64,000 nucleotides of DNA, from positions 1 to 64,000 of the forward strand of contig JAOPYK010000102.1 in NCBI GenBank assembly GCA_025964695.1, in the 5' to 3' direction. Below, piece after piece: positions 8,442 through 19,193 of this stretch. Every line of letters starts with the position of its first letter. The stretch's first letter is position 1. Under the pieces are notes generated by a model. It worked only from the letters and a program-made list of their open reading frames with translations, had not been told where the DNA came from and did not search any database. A program made the position numbers and the translations under genes. Source of the stretch: Streptosporangiaceae bacterium (GTDB taxonomy: Bacteria; Actinomycetota; Actinomycetes; Streptosporangiales; Streptosporangiaceae).

Positions 8442-9608
8442 ATGGCCCCCACCCCACCGTCCAAGGGCCTGGCCGATGTCGTCGCAGCGTCAACAGCGCT
8501 CAGCGACATCGACGGAAAGGCCGGTCGGCTCTTCTACCGCGGATACGACATCCACGACCTCGCCGGCAAGATCAGCTTTGAGGAATGCGTCCACCTGCTC
8601 CAGCGCGGGACCCTCCCCACCCAGGGCGAACTCGACGCGCTCACCGCGGAACTCGCCGCCGGACGCGAGCTCGACAGCCTGGTCGTCGACAACATCGACG
8701 AGATCGCGCAGAGCCAGAGCCCGATGGAGGCACTGCGCACGTTCGTCTCCCTGGCCAGTGCCCAGGACCCGGACAAGGCCTCCAACGACCACGACGCCAA
8801 TGTGCGCAAGGCGGCCCGGCTGACCGCCCAGCAGCCGGTGCTCGTCGCCCGCTACCACGCGGCGCGCCGGGGGATCGGCGCGCCCGACCCGGACCCGGAA
8901 CTGGGGATCGCGGGCAACTTCCTGCTGCAGATCACCGGTACCAAGCCGGGCTCCCGGCAGGCCCAGATCTTCGGCGAGTGCCTGGTGCTGCACGCCGACC
9001 ACACCATGAACGCCTCCACGTTCGCCGCCCGGGTGTGCGCCGCGACGCTGTCCGACATGCATTCTGCGATCTGCGCGGCGATCGGCACGCTCAAGGGCGC
9101 GCTGCACGGCGGCGCCAACGAGCAGGTCATGCGGACCCTCGAGTCCATTGGCTCGCTCGCCGCCGTGGACGAGGCCGTACGGGCGAAGCTGTCCGCCGGT
9201 GAAAAGATCATGGGGTTCGGTCATCGGGTCTACAAGACCGAGGATCCGCGCGCCACGCATCTGCGCCAGATGTCCCAGGAACTGGCCGACTCGAGCGGCG
9301 ACGAGACCTACTTCCGCATGTCCAAGCGGATGGAGGAGATCGTCCTGGCGGAGAAGGGCCTTTACCCGAACGTCGACTTCTACGCCGCGAGCGTCTACCA
9401 CTACCTCGGCATTCCGACGGACCTGTTCACCGCGGTGTTCTCGGTCAGCAGGATGGCCGGCTGGACCGCGCACGTGATCGAACAGCACGCCGACAACCGG
9501 CTGATCCGCCCGGACAGCGAGTACATCGGCGAGCGAGACCAGAAGTGGACGCCGATCGGCGAGCGGGACCACAAGTGGGCCGCCTCGGCGTCCGGGGAAC
9601 ACCGGTGA
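8442..9608 (+). CDS. gltA: Citrate synthase / 2-methylcitrate synthase family
   Basis: 388 residues, ATG at 8442 after GAAGGA (8431-8436). Condenses oxaloacetate with acetyl-CoA (or propionyl-CoA) at TCA entry. Catalytic residues are recognisable: His in ALHGGANEQV, His in MGFGHRVYK and Asp in YPNVDFYAASV. The short length is that of the dimeric actinobacterial citrate/methylcitrate synthases, so substrate preference cannot be read from sequence; the lack of prp neighbours and the presence of icd and mdh favour citrate. The C-terminus contains a duplicated IGERDxKW segment. Its stop overlaps the start of the DUF3017 gene (GTGA). Confidence 0.93.
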   Translation: MAPTPPSKGLADVVAASTALSDIDGKAGRLFYRGYDIHDLAGKISFEECVHLLQRGTLPTQGELDALTAELAAGRELDSLVVDNIDEIAQSQSPMEALRTFVSLASAQDPDKASNDHDANVRKAARLTAQQPVLVARYHAARRGIGAPDPDPELGIAGNFLLQITGTKPGSRQAQIFGECLVLHADHTMNASTFAARVCAATLSDMHSAICAAIGTLKGALHGGANEQVMRTLESIGSLAAVDEAVRAKLSAGEKIMGFGHRVYKTEDPRATHLRQMSQELADSSGDETYFRMSKRMEEIVLAEKGLYPNVDFYAASVYHYLGIPTDLFTAVFSVSRMAGWTAHVIEQHADNRLIRPDSEYIGERDQKWTPIGERDHKWAASASGEHR

Positions 9609-9925
9609 GCAAGCCCCAGGTCCGCCGCAGGAGGCGAACCGCGCCCCAGGGTCACGGAATATCCGGGTGGCTGGCCCAGCTGCCCTATGTTCTCGTGCTG
9701 TGCGGCGTGGGCGCCGGGCTGGTGCTGGTCGCGCTCAACCACTTCAAGCGAGGGTCGGTGCTGCTGGCGGCCGCGGCCCTGCTGGGCGCGCTGGCCAGGC
9801 TCCTGCTCTCGGACCGGCAGGTGGGCATGCTCGCCACCCGCAAGAAGGGCACGGACGTACTGATCATGGTCGCCTTCGCGATCGGGATCGCCGTGGTCGC
9901 CTGGGTGGTACCGCCGCCGAGATGA
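9605..9925 (+). CDS. DUF3017 membrane protein
   Basis: 106 residues from GTG at 9605, overlapping the citrate synthase stop by 4 bp. A basic N-terminus (RRRRRTAPQG) is followed by three hydrophobic helices (PYVLVLCGVGAGLVLVAL, VLLAAAALLGALARLLL, VLIMVAFAIGIAVVAWVV). The pattern and location before icd/mdh fit the actinobacterial DUF3017 family. Function unknown; its coupling to citrate synthase is a conserved arrangement rather than proof of a metabolic role. Confidence 0.82.
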   Translation: MSKPQVRRRRRTAPQGHGISGWLAQLPYVLVLCGVGAGLVLVALNHFKRGSVLLAAAALLGALARLLLSDRQVGMLATRKKGTDVLIMVAFAIGIAVVAWVVPPPR

Positions 9926-10020
9926 GCCGCCGAGATGAGCCGCAGAGATGCCCCACCGAGACCCCGCAGGCCAGGGGGCGAGTACCCCGTTGCCCTTGTT
10001 TGCGTGTTCAATGAAGGAGC

Positions 10021-10050
10021 GAGCCCAGGTCTAGACCTTTTCCTGGGCTC
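10021..10050. promoter_or_regulatory. Inverted repeat upstream of icd
   Basis: GAGCCCAGG (10021-10029) and CCTGGGCTC (10042-10050) are perfect 9-bp inverted repeats separated by 12 bases, 66 bp before the icd ATG. It is followed by AGATAGCCT, whose TAGCCT (10054-10059) is a plausible -10 box, placing the repeat over the -35 region. No T-run follows, so an operator is more likely than a terminator. Which protein binds is unknown. Confidence 0.45.
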
Positions 10051-10115
10051 AGATAGCCTCGCAGTGAGCCTTACAAAGGACTGCTGGCCGGTGTAGGAAA
10101 GGGACAGCAAACGGC

Positions 10116-11339
10116 ATGCCCAAGATCAAAGTAGTGGGTCCCGTCGTCGAACTCGACGGCGACGAGATGACCCGGATCATCTGGCAATTCATCAAGGACC
10201 AGTTGATCCTCCCGTACCTCGACGTGGATCTGAAGTACTACGACCTCGGTATGGAGCACCGAGACGCGACGGACGACCAGGTCACGATCGACGCCGCCAA
10301 CGCCATCAAGCGGTACGGCGTGGGCGTCAAGTGCGCGACGATCACCCCCGACGAGGCCAGGGTGGAGGAGTTCGGCCTCAAGAAGATGTGGCGCTCACCC
10401 AATGGAACGATCCGCAACATCCTCGGTGGTGTGGTCTTCCGTGAGCCCATCGTCGTCTCCAACGTTCCCAAGCTGGTCCCCGGGTGGACCAAGCCGATCA
10501 TCATCGGCAGGCACGCCCACGGTGACCAGTACCGCGCCACCGATTTCGTGGTCCCCGGTCCCGGCACGGTGACCATCACGTACGTGCCCGACGACGGCGG
10601 CCAGCCCATGGAGATGGAGGTCGCGAAGTTCTCCGGCGGCGGCGTCGCGATGGGCATGTACAACTTCGACGACTCCATCAGGGACTTCGCCCGCGCCACG
10701 ATGCGATACGCGCTGGACCGGCACTACCCCCTGTACATGTCGACGAAGAACACGATCCTCAAGGCCTATGACGGCCGGTTCAAGGACCTCTTCGCGGAGA
10801 TCTTCGAGGCGGAGTTCAAGGCCGAGTTCGACGCGGCCGGCCTCACCTACGAGCACCGGCTCATCGACGACATGGTCGCCGCGGCGCTCAAGTGGGAGGG
10901 CGGGTTCGTCTGGGCGACCAAGAACTACGACGGTGATGTGCAGTCCGACATCGTGGCCCAGGGCTTCGGCTCGCTCGGCCTCATGACGTCGGTGCTGATG
11001 ACCCCGGACGGGAAGACCGTCGAGGCAGAGGCCGCCCACGGCACGGTGACGCGGCACTACCGGCAGCACCAGCAGGGCAAGCCGACCTCGACCAACCCGA
11101 TCGCATCGATCTTCGCTTGGACACGTGGCCTGGCCCACCGGGGCAAGCTCGACAACACCCCCGAGGTCACCGCGTTCGCCGAAACCCTCGAGCAGGTCTG
11201 CGTCGAGACCGTCGAAAGCGGCCAGATGACCAAGGACCTGGCTCTGCTGGTCGGGCCGGACCAGGCCTGGCTGACCACCCAGGAGTTCCTGCACGCTCTG
11301 GATGTCAACCTCCAGAAGAAGATCTCCGAAGCCGCCTGA
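10116..11339 (+). CDS. icd: NADP-dependent isocitrate dehydrogenase (dimeric, eukaryote-like type)
   Basis: 407 residues. Decarboxylates isocitrate to 2-oxoglutarate with NADP. The N-terminus [19 protein letters not shown], substrate-binding [25 protein letters not shown], and the metal/cofactor segments DDMVAAALK and [20 protein letters not shown] identify the homodimeric IDH subfamily shared with eukaryotes, as opposed to the E. coli type or the 740-residue monomeric type. The start ATG has AGGAAAGGGA upstream. A strong hairpin ends the transcript at 11369-11402. Confidence 0.97.
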   Translation: MPKIKVVGPVVELDGDEMTRIIWQFIKDQLILPYLDVDLKYYDLGMEHRDATDDQVTIDAANAIKRYGVGVKCATITPDEARVEEFGLKKMWRSPNGTIRNILGGVVFREPIVVSNVPKLVPGWTKPIIIGRHAHGDQYRATDFVVPGPGTVTITYVPDDGGQPMEMEVAKFSGGGVAMGMYNFDDSIRDFARATMRYALDRHYPLYMSTKNTILKAYDGRFKDLFAEIFEAEFKAEFDAAGLTYEHRLIDDMVAAALKWEGGFVWATKNYDGDVQSDIVAQGFGSLGLMTSVLMTPDGKTVEAEAAHGTVTRHYRQHQQGKPTSTNPIASIFAWTRGLAHRGKLDNTPEVTAFAETLEQVCVETVESGQMTKDLALLVGPDQAWLTTQEFLHALDVNLQKKISEAA

Positions 11340-11368
11340 GGCGATTTCCCCGCCTCGGCGACATGTGA

Positions 11369-11402
11369 CGAAGGCCGCCCCGGAGATCCGGGGCGGCCTT
11401 CG
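11369..11402 (+). terminator. Perfect 15-bp hairpin after icd
   Basis: Arms 11369-11383 and 11388-11402 are perfectly complementary (GAAGGCCGCCCC core) around an AGAT loop, beginning 30 bp after the icd stop. It has no U-tract; this is the I-shaped terminator form common in actinomycetes. Confidence 0.85.
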
Positions 11403-11446
11403 CGTGTGCGGAGTACGGTCGGTGCGCAAGGGCCACGAGCCGCTGA

Positions 11447-12583
<1,137 letters not shown>

Positions 12584-12607
12584 GCCCGGCAGCCTGACAA
12601 GCACGAA

Positions 12608-12642
12608 GCCACCGGCCCCCTGGCGACCAGGGGGCCGGTGGC
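12608..12642 (+). terminator. Perfect 16-bp hairpin after mdh
   Basis: Arms 12608-12623 and 12627-12642 pair perfectly (GCCACCGGCCCCCTGG and its complement) with a 3-base CGA loop, 24 bp after the mdh stop. There is no U-tract. Confidence 0.87.
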
Positions 12643-12650
12643 AGTTCGGG

Positions 12651-12886
12651 GTGGTGAAGCTGGCCCGGGACGGGCTCGCGGAGCTGCCGCCCGACAACGC
12701 ACCGGCGCTCACCTGGGAGACCGCGCTGGTCTCCTACGACGAGGCGCGCATCCTCGGCACCCTGGCGCGCCGGCAGGAGGCCATCGCCGGGTCGACGAGG
12801 CGATCGCGGGTTTCGAGGCCCTCGGGGAAGGCGACGCGGCCGCGGCCGCCCGTAGTCTGCGTGCCGACCTCCGCCAGCCTTCCTGA
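12651..12886 (+). pseudogene. Frameshifted tail of a TPR-type protein
   Basis: Reading from GTG at 12651 gives VKLARDGLAELPPDNAPALT followed by SYDEARILGTLARRQEAIAG, then the reading continues convincingly only in another frame as RVDEAIAGFEALGEGDAAAA and on to TGA at 12886. Restoring one base (a C at about 12789, GCCGGG to GCCCGGG) joins both halves into ...RRQEAIARVDEAIAGF..., a tetratricopeptide-like helix pair as found at the C-terminus of large TPR or LuxR/AfsR-family regulators. The 5' part is missing: the fragment starts right after the mdh terminator. It is either a deletion remnant with a frameshift or, less likely, a sequencing error in a fragment that is anyway truncated. Confidence 0.6.
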
Positions 12887-12916
12887 GCAATTCCTGAGCT
12901 CGGCGCGCCATAGGGG

Positions 12917-14041
12917 TCAGCTCACGCGGCGGGCGCCGGCCGAAGGGACGGCGTGCAGGAAGGCCGGTGACGCCCAGCCGCGGGAGGCGAAGGCCGTCGT
13001 GACGGCCGCCTCCACCTCGGGCACGCGGGGCGAGGGCACCAGGGCGAGCACGGAGCCGCCGAAGCCACCGCCGACCATGCGGCCGCCGCGAGCCCCCGAC
13101 CGGATGGCCTCTTCGACCGCGACGTCGGCCTCGGGCCACGAGACCTCGAACTGATCCCGCAGCGACAGATGCGAGGCCGTCAGGAGCGCCCCGATCTCCG
13201 CGACGGCGCCGGCGCGCAGCAGCCCGGCCGTGGCCTCGACCCGGTGGTTCTCGGTGACGACGTGCTGCACCCGGCGGCGCAGCACCGGGTCCGGCAGGGC
13301 GGTGAGCGCGGCGGCGAGATCCTTGACCTCCCGCAGCGTGGTGATCCCGAGCAGGGCGGCCGCCCGCTCACAGGAGGCACGGCGGTCGGCGTACTCCCCG
13401 GCGACCAGCTCGTGGGCCGCCCTGGTGTCGATCACCAGCAAAGTGAACCCACCGAGTGGCAGCGGGACCTGGGTGGACAGACCGGTCAGGCAGTCGAGCA
13501 TCAGCGCGTTCCCGGCGGTGCACAGCAGCGAGGCCGACTGGTCCATGATCCCGCAGGGCATCCCGGCGAACTCGTTCTCGGCCCGCTGAGCCAGCCGCGC
13601 CAGGGCCGGACGGTCGATGGACAACCCGTACAACTCCGACAGCGCGAGGGCGGTGGCGCATTCCAGCGCGGCCGAGGACGACAGCCCGGCGCCCTGCGGC
13701 AGGTCGGCGTCGAAGAGCAGCGACGCGCCGCCGATGCCGAGCGAGCGCAGCGCCCAGGCCACGCCGGCCGGATAGGCCCCCCAGCCGGTGACCGCGCCGG
13801 GGGTGAGGGTGCTGAGGCGGACGGAGACCGGTTCGCCGATCGCCTGCAGTGAACGGAACTCCAGCAGGTCGTCGTCGCGGCGGGCGGCGGCTACGGAGAC
13901 GCCCTCGGCGAGCGCGAAGGGCAGCACGAGGCCGCCGTTGTAGTCGGTGTGCTCACCGATCAGGTTGAGGCGTCCCGGCGCGTGCCAGACGCCCTCAGGA
14001 GGCCGGGAGTGGGCCTCGGCGAACGTCTCGGAGACGATCAC
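12917..14041 (-). CDS. galK: Galactokinase
   Basis: 374 residues from GTG at 14041. Phosphorylates galactose to galactose-1-phosphate (Leloir pathway). GHMP-kinase features in order: the galactokinase signature [17 protein letters not shown] near the N-terminus, the ATP-binding [14 protein letters not shown], catalytic-base region CGIMDQSAS, and C-terminal [17 protein letters not shown]. The start codon overlaps the galE stop (GTGA), so galE and galK are coupled. galT is not in the window, so uridylylation of Gal-1-P must be encoded elsewhere. Confidence 0.97.
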   Translation of the reverse strand: MIVSETFAEAHSRPPEGVWHAPGRLNLIGEHTDYNGGLVLPFALAEGVSVAAARRDDDLLEFRSLQAIGEPVSVRLSTLTPGAVTGWGAYPAGVAWALRSLGIGGASLLFDADLPQGAGLSSSAALECATALALSELYGLSIDRPALARLAQRAENEFAGMPCGIMDQSASLLCTAGNALMLDCLTGLSTQVPLPLGGFTLLVIDTRAAHELVAGEYADRRASCERAAALLGITTLREVKDLAAALTALPDPVLRRRVQHVVTENHRVEATAGLLRAGAVAEIGALLTASHLSLRDQFEVSWPEADVAVEEAIRSGARGGRMVGGGFGGSVLALVPSPRVPEVEAAVTTAFASRGWASPAFLHAVPSAGARRVS

Positions 14042-14997
14042 TGGAGGAAGGCCCAGGCATCGGCGACCATGGTCCGCAGGTCCCGCTCGGGCTTCCAGCC
14101 CAACTCGCCCTGGATCTTGTCGGAGGAGGCGACCAGCACCGCGGGGTCGCCCTTCCGGCGCGGCGCGACCACGGCGGGGATGGGATGGCCGGACACCTCC
14201 CGGCAGACCTCGATGACCTCGCGGACGGAGTAACCGTTGCCGTTGCTCAGGTTGAAGATCTGGTGGACGCCCGGCGTGCAGGCCTCCAGGGCGAGCAGAT
14301 GGGCCGCCGCCAGGTCCATTACGTGGATGTAGTCCCGGACGCAGGTGCCGTCCGGCGTCGGGTAGTCCGTGCCGAAGATGCTGACCGACTCCCTGGTGCC
14401 GAGCGCGACGGCGAGCACATTGGGGATCAGGTGGGTCTCGACGGTGTGGCGTTCGCCGTGGTTTCCCCGGTCGGTGAGCATGGCGCCGGCGACGTTGAAG
14501 TAGCGCAGCGAGACTCCGCCGATGCCGTGCAGCTTGGCGTACTCCGCCAGCGTGGTGTCGATGGCCAGCTTGGACGCGCCGTACGGGTTGGTGGGCCGGG
14601 TCGGTTCCGTCTCCAGGACCGGGACGGACTCTGGCTCGCCATAGGTGGCGGCGGTCGACGAGAACACGATCTTGGACACGCCGGTCCTGCGCATGGCGTC
14701 CAGCAGGGCCAGTGACTCGCCGAGGTTCCCATCCCAGTACAGACCGGGTTTCTGCACCGACTCGCCCACCAGCGACTTGGCGGCGAAGTGCAGCACCGCG
14801 TCGAAGCCCGCGCCGTGCAGGACTTCGAATGCGGCCTCGCGTAGCGTGCCCCGGACGAACCGGGCGCCGGCCGGAACCGCGTCGCCATGCCCGGTCGACA
14901 GGTCGTCCAGCACGGCCACCTCGTGCCCCGCCTCGAGCAACGTTGCTGTGACCACGCTACCGATGTAGCCGGCACCGCCGGTGACGAGCAGCTTCAC
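14038..14997 (-). CDS. galE: UDP-glucose 4-epimerase
   Basis: 319 residues, GTG at 14997 five bases after AGGAGG. Interconverts UDP-galactose and UDP-glucose. It is an extended short-chain dehydrogenase with NAD loop TGGAGYIGS, the catalytic Ser/Thr in FSSTAATYG, the catalytic YxxxK in [11 protein letters not shown], and the UDP-sugar segment RYFNVAGA. It is first in a two-gene galE-galK operon. The CorC-like gene is divergent, sharing 14998-15163 as promoter region. Confidence 0.96.
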   Translation of the reverse strand: MKLLVTGGAGYIGSVVTATLLEAGHEVAVLDDLSTGHGDAVPAGARFVRGTLREAAFEVLHGAGFDAVLHFAAKSLVGESVQKPGLYWDGNLGESLALLDAMRRTGVSKIVFSSTAATYGEPESVPVLETEPTRPTNPYGASKLAIDTTLAEYAKLHGIGGVSLRYFNVAGAMLTDRGNHGERHTVETHLIPNVLAVALGTRESVSIFGTDYPTPDGTCVRDYIHVMDLAAAHLLALEACTPGVHQIFNLSNGNGYSVREVIEVCREVSGHPIPAVVAPRRKGDPAVLVASSDKIQGELGWKPERDLRTMVADAWAFLQ

Positions 14998-15163
14998 TAA
15001 GGCCTCCTGGATGTCTGTCTGGACGTCTGTCGCGGAACGGCGCTCTCAGCGTAGCCGTCACCTCCCCGAACCTGGGCTTCCACGCGGGTAGGCTGGGCGA
15101 TCCACTACCTCGACCTGTTGCATTGGACATGGACGACTCCTGTAGTAGATCGGCCGTGGCTCT

Positions 15164-16528
15164 GTGAGCGAGACCCTGCAGAGCGCGGCCATCGTCTTGG
15201 CTCTCATCGTCATCGAGGGACTGTTCGTCGCTGCCGAGATCTCGCTTGTCTCGCTCCGGGACAGCCAGGTGCGCAGGCTGGCCGAGCACGGCCACCGCGG
15301 GGCCGCGGTCGCCCGGCTGGTGCGCGATCCCAACCGGTTTCTGGCCGTGGTCCAAATCGGGGTCACGCTGACCGCGCTGCTCTCGTCCGCCTACGGAGCG
15401 ATCACCCTTTCGGAAACGGCCAAGAAGGCCCTCATCAGGTACACCGGCATGGGCGAGGGGCTGGCCGGATTCCTCGGGGTGCTCGGCGTCACCTTGATCA
15501 TTTCCTATGTCACCCTGGTGATCGGCGAGCTCGCGCCCAAGCGGATCGGCCTGCAGCGGGCCCAGGGCACGGCACTGCTGGTCGCCCCGTTCCTGGACCG
15601 GATGGCCGCCATCGCCCGGCCGCTCATCTGGCTGCTGTCGAAGTCGACCAACCTGGTCGTGCGGATGCTGGGCGGCGACCCGGACACCAGCCGTGAGGAG
15701 ATCACCGCCGAGGAGGTGCGGGCGCTCGTGGCGGGGACCACGGAGATCACCGCCGACGAGCGGCAGCTCATCGAGGAGGTCTTCGCCGCCGGAGAACGCC
15801 AGTTGCGCGAGGTGCTGGTGCCCCGGACCGAGGTGGAGTTCCTCGACGCGGCCACACCCCTGTCCAAGGCCGCCCGGATCGCCGTGGGCAGCCCGCACTC
15901 CCGTTTCCCGGTCTACCGAGACTCCCACGACGAGGTCATCGGGTTCGTGCACGTACGCGATCTGCTCGACCCCGAGTTCTCCGGCCGCTCCAGCCCGATC
16001 TCCGAGGTCGTCCGGCCGGTGAAGTACCTGCCGACCGGCAAGCGGGTGCTGGCCGTCCTCTCGGAGATGCGTCGCGAAGGGCACCACCTGGCCATCGTCG
16101 TCGACGAGTACGGCGGCACCGCGGGCATCGTGACGCTCGAAGATCTCGTCGAGGAACTGATCGGCGACATCCGCGACGAATATGATGTCGAAGGAGCGCA
16201 GGCCCGCCGGCTCCAAGGGGGAGCGGTCGAGGTCGACGGCCTGCTCAACCTGGACGCCTTCGCCGCCGAGACCGGTGTCGAGCTGCCCCAGGGGCCGTAC
16301 GAGACCGTCGCGGGGCACGTGGTGGCGATGCTCGGGCACGTTCCCCAGGTGGGGGAGTTCGTGGAGGCGGCCGGCCATCGGCTCGTGATCAGCGAGATGG
16401 ACGGCCGGAGGGTCGCGCGGGTACGCGTCGTACCACCTCCCGTGGTCGCGACATCGGCCGACGGAACCGCCAACCAGAGCCCTTCTGACGACGTCTCACC
16501 TGATGAGGTCGGACCAGATGACTCCTGA
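15164..16528 (+). CDS. HlyC/CorC-family membrane protein (DUF21-CBS-CorC_HlyC)
   Basis: 454 residues from GTG at 15164. An N-terminal DUF21 domain (about 1-190) contains three or four membrane helices, with the typical AAEISLVSLRDSQVRRLAEHG and YVTLVIGELAPKRIGL. Two CBS domains (about 210-330) include VPRTEVEFLD and HHLAIVVDEYGGTAGIVTLEDLVEELIG, and a CorC_HlyC FAD-like transporter-associated domain (about 345-430) ends the fold. Such proteins are implicated in Mg/Co transport or membrane integrity; the real substrate here is unknown. trpS starts 12 bp downstream. Confidence 0.9.
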   Translation: MSETLQSAAIVLALIVIEGLFVAAEISLVSLRDSQVRRLAEHGHRGAAVARLVRDPNRFLAVVQIGVTLTALLSSAYGAITLSETAKKALIRYTGMGEGLAGFLGVLGVTLIISYVTLVIGELAPKRIGLQRAQGTALLVAPFLDRMAAIARPLIWLLSKSTNLVVRMLGGDPDTSREEITAEEVRALVAGTTEITADERQLIEEVFAAGERQLREVLVPRTEVEFLDAATPLSKAARIAVGSPHSRFPVYRDSHDEVIGFVHVRDLLDPEFSGRSSPISEVVRPVKYLPTGKRVLAVLSEMRREGHHLAIVVDEYGGTAGIVTLEDLVEELIGDIRDEYDVEGAQARRLQGGAVEVDGLLNLDAFAAETGVELPQGPYETVAGHVVAMLGHVPQVGEFVEAAGHRLVISEMDGRRVARVRVVPPPVVATSADGTANQSPSDDVSPDEVGPDDS

Positions 16529-16540
16529 CAGAATCGGATC

Positions 16541-17587
16541 GTGAGTATGTCCGCAGCAGCCCCGCCCCGGGTCCTGTCCGGGATCCAGCCCACCGCCGAC
16601 TCCTTCCACCTCGGCAACTACCTGGGCGCACTCCGCCAGTGGGTGGCGCTGCAGGACGATCACCAGGCGTTCTACTGCATCGTGGACCTGCACGCGATCA
16701 CGGTCGACTACCAGCCCGCCGACCTGCGCCGCCGTACCAAGGCAGCCGCCGCGCAACTGCTGGCGATGGGCGTGGACCCCGAGCGCAGCGCGCTGTTCGT
16801 GCAGAGCCACGTCCGCGAGCACAGTGAGCTCGCCTGGATCCTGGGCACCCTGACCGGCTTCGGTGAGGCCGGCCGGATGACCCAGTTCAAGGACAAGTCG
16901 GCCAAGCAGGGGGCCTCGGCGGCCAGCGTCGGCCTGTTCACCTACCCGATCCTGCAGGCGGCCGACATCCTGCTCTACACGCCGACACCGGGGCAGGGTT
17001 CCCAGGGCTTCCGGGTGCCGGTCGGCGAGGACCAGCGCCAGCACCTGGAACTCACCCGCACCCTGGCCCAGCGGTTCAACCACCGCTACGGGGAGACGTT
17101 CGTCGCCCCGGAGCCGTACATCCCCACGGGCGCGGCGAAGATCACTGACCTGCAGGAGCCGACGAACAAGATGAGCAAGTCGGGGTCCTCCCCGCAGGGG
17201 ATCGTGGACGTGCGCGACGAGCCAGGCCCCATGCGCAAGAAGATCATGCGGGCGATCACCGACACCGGCTCGGAGGTCATCGCCGACGAGGAGAACAAGC
17301 CGGGCGTGACCAACCTGCTGCGGATCATGGCGGCCCTGGACGGCACGTCCACGGACGATCTGGAGCGGCGTTACGCCGGCGTGGGTTACGGGCAGTTCAA
17401 GAAGGATCTCGCCCAGCAGGTGCTCGACACGTTCACGCCGATCAGGGAGCGCACCGAAAAGCTGCTCGCCGATGAGAGCCAGCTCGAGCAGGTCCTCGCC
17501 CAGGGCGCGGTCCGGGCTGGAGAAGTGGCCGCCCAGACCATGGAGGTCGTCCGTGATCGGGTGGGGTTCCTGGGACGTGGTGTCTAG
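16541..17587 (+). CDS. trpS: Tryptophan--tRNA ligase
   Basis: 348 residues. A class I synthetase charging tRNA-Trp. The HIGH-type motif is seen in [19 protein letters not shown], the KMSKS loop in NKMSKSG, and Trp/ATP pocket residues in [10 protein letters not shown] and [17 protein letters not shown] 16541 is followed two codons later by ATG 16547, so the exact start is uncertain by two residues. It lies 12 bp after the CorC gene and overlaps the next gene by 11 bp, suggesting one transcript. Confidence 0.96.
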   Translation: MSMSAAAPPRVLSGIQPTADSFHLGNYLGALRQWVALQDDHQAFYCIVDLHAITVDYQPADLRRRTKAAAAQLLAMGVDPERSALFVQSHVREHSELAWILGTLTGFGEAGRMTQFKDKSAKQGASAASVGLFTYPILQAADILLYTPTPGQGSQGFRVPVGEDQRQHLELTRTLAQRFNHRYGETFVAPEPYIPTGAAKITDLQEPTNKMSKSGSSPQGIVDVRDEPGPMRKKIMRAITDTGSEVIADEENKPGVTNLLRIMAALDGTSTDDLERRYAGVGYGQFKKDLAQQVLDTFTPIRERTEKLLADESQLEQVLAQGAVRAGEVAAQTMEVVRDRVGFLGRGV

Positions 17588-18125
17588 CCTGACGGAACCC
17601 GCACGGACGATCGGGGTGGCCATCCCGATCCCGGACCCCTACGGCCTCGAGTTGCAACGGGGACGCCAGTCCCTCGGCGACCCGCTCGCCGCGTCCATCC
17701 CGACGCACATCACCCTGCTGCCGCCCACGCCGGTGGGCGGCGCGGAGCGGGCGACGATCGAGGAGCACCTGCGGGAGGTCGCCGCGGCGGAGCACCCCTT
17801 CCGGATCAGGTTGCGTGGCACCGCAACCTTCCGGCCGGTGTCCCCGGTCGTGTTCGTCGCGCTGGCCGACGGCATCGGCGCCTGCGAACGGGTGGAGAGC
17901 AAGGTGCGCAGCGGTCCGCTCCACCGCGAGCTGCACTTCCCCTACCACCCGCACGTGACCGTCGCCCACGACCTGCATGAGGACGTGCTCGACCGGGCTT
18001 TCAAGGAACTGTCCGGTTATGAGGCGACCTTCTCTGTCTGGGGCTTCTCGCTGTACGAGCACGGATCCGACGGCGTATGGCGCCCGCAGCGCCATTTCGC
18101 CTTCGGCGCCGGCTCCCGACCGTGA
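17577..18125 (+). CDS. 2H phosphoesterase (2'-5' RNA ligase-like)
   Basis: About 182 residues. Two HxT/S-type motifs about 85 residues apart, PTHITLLPP and HPHVTVAHD, define the two-histidine phosphoesterase superfamily (LigT/ThpR-like), which acts on 2',3'-cyclic or 2'-5' phosphodiester ends of RNA. The start is uncertain: GTG codons at 17553, 17577 and 17580 are all in frame; 17577 is chosen because the conserved fold begins soon after ([11 protein letters not shown]). It follows trpS with an overlap, so it may process tRNA or RNA ends, but no direct evidence is visible. Confidence 0.85.
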   Translation: MVSSLTEPARTIGVAIPIPDPYGLELQRGRQSLGDPLAASIPTHITLLPPTPVGGAERATIEEHLREVAAAEHPFRIRLRGTATFRPVSPVVFVALADGIGACERVESKVRSGPLHRELHFPYHPHVTVAHDLHEDVLDRAFKELSGYEATFSVWGFSLYEHGSDGVWRPQRHFAFGAGSRP

Positions 18126-18200
18126 TGGCGCGCACCGAAAAGATCACGCGAAGATGGGACACGGGCGTGAGGAAGGACCATCTCTGGGTACGGGTCCGAC

Positions 18201-19193
18201 ATGGTCAAGGTGATCGATTCGGTGCAACGCCGGATCGAGGCGGGTCAGGGCCTGATCACCGGCGTGCTGGGCGAGATGCGGCGGCGCTGGCGGTGGTTCG
18301 ACCATCTGGCCCGGGCGTATGAGCGGTATTCGGAACAGCACGGCGATCGGCTCGCGGCCGCCCTCACGTTCTACGCCTTCCTGGCGTTCTTCCCGTTGAC
18401 GGCGCTGGCCTTCGCGCTCGTGGGCTATGCCGTGGCGGTGGACCCGCACGCCCGCGAACTCGTCAGCGACGCGATCAAGCAGATCCTGCCGGGGCTCGCC
18501 GACCAGCTCCACGTCAACGAGATCGCACAGGCCAAGGCGGGGGCCGGAGCGATCGGCCTCGTCGGGTTGCTGTGGGGCGGGCTCGGGCTGATCGGAGCGC
18601 TGCGTGAGTCGCTGCGCACGATCTGGCAGGTGGATCCCGGCGGCGGCGGCAACCTCCTCATGAAGAAGATCTGGGATCTGATCGTTCTGGTCCTGCTCGG
18701 GCTGTCCTTGCTGGCTTCCGTCGTCGTGTCGAGCTTCGCCACGTCCGCCACCCAGATCGTCCTGTCCTGGCTGGGGATCGCCGATGTTCCGGGCGCAGGG
18801 ACGATGGTGCGGCTGCTGTCGGTCACCGTGGCGATCGCCGCCGACATGGTGATCTTCTTTGTGATGTTCTCCCGGCTGTCCGGGACCCGCGCGTCGTGGC
18901 GGCGGCTGGTGAAGGGGACGCTGTTCGGGGCCATCGGCCTCGAGGTGCTCAAGCTGCTCGGTACTTATCTGGTGGGCCACACCACCCGCAATCCGATCTA
19001 CGCCTCGTTCGCGGTCCTCACCGGAGTGCTGATATGGATCAACCTCGCCTCCCGGTTCATGCTGTTCACCGCGTCCTGGACGGCCACCCGGTCCGCCATC
19101 CTCCGAGCCGATGCCGACAACCCCGAGCTCGCGGACTGCACGGCCCCGCCGGTGACCGCCCCGGAGAAGACCAAGCACTCCCCGGCCGCCTGA
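18201..19193 (+). CDS. YihY/BrkB-family membrane protein
   Basis: 330 residues from ATG at 18201. After an amphipathic N-terminus with RAYERYSEQHGDRLAAALTFYAFLAFFPL (the hallmark of the YihY/BrkB family) come about six transmembrane helices, with the conserved GLLWGGLGLIGALRESLRTIW and RNPIYASFAVLTGVLIWINL. The C-terminal 35 residues are hydrophilic. The family was once annotated as RNase BN, which is incorrect; a transport or envelope role is suspected. It ends tail to tail with the next gene, stop beside stop. Confidence 0.88.
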   Translation: MVKVIDSVQRRIEAGQGLITGVLGEMRRRWRWFDHLARAYERYSEQHGDRLAAALTFYAFLAFFPLTALAFALVGYAVAVDPHARELVSDAIKQILPGLADQLHVNEIAQAKAGAGAIGLVGLLWGGLGLIGALRESLRTIWQVDPGGGGNLLMKKIWDLIVLVLLGLSLLASVVVSSFATSATQIVLSWLGIADVPGAGTMVRLLSVTVAIAADMVIFFVMFSRLSGTRASWRRLVKGTLFGAIGLEVLKLLGTYLVGHTTRNPIYASFAVLTGVLIWINLASRFMLFTASWTATRSAILRADADNPELADCTAPPVTAPEKTKHSPAA

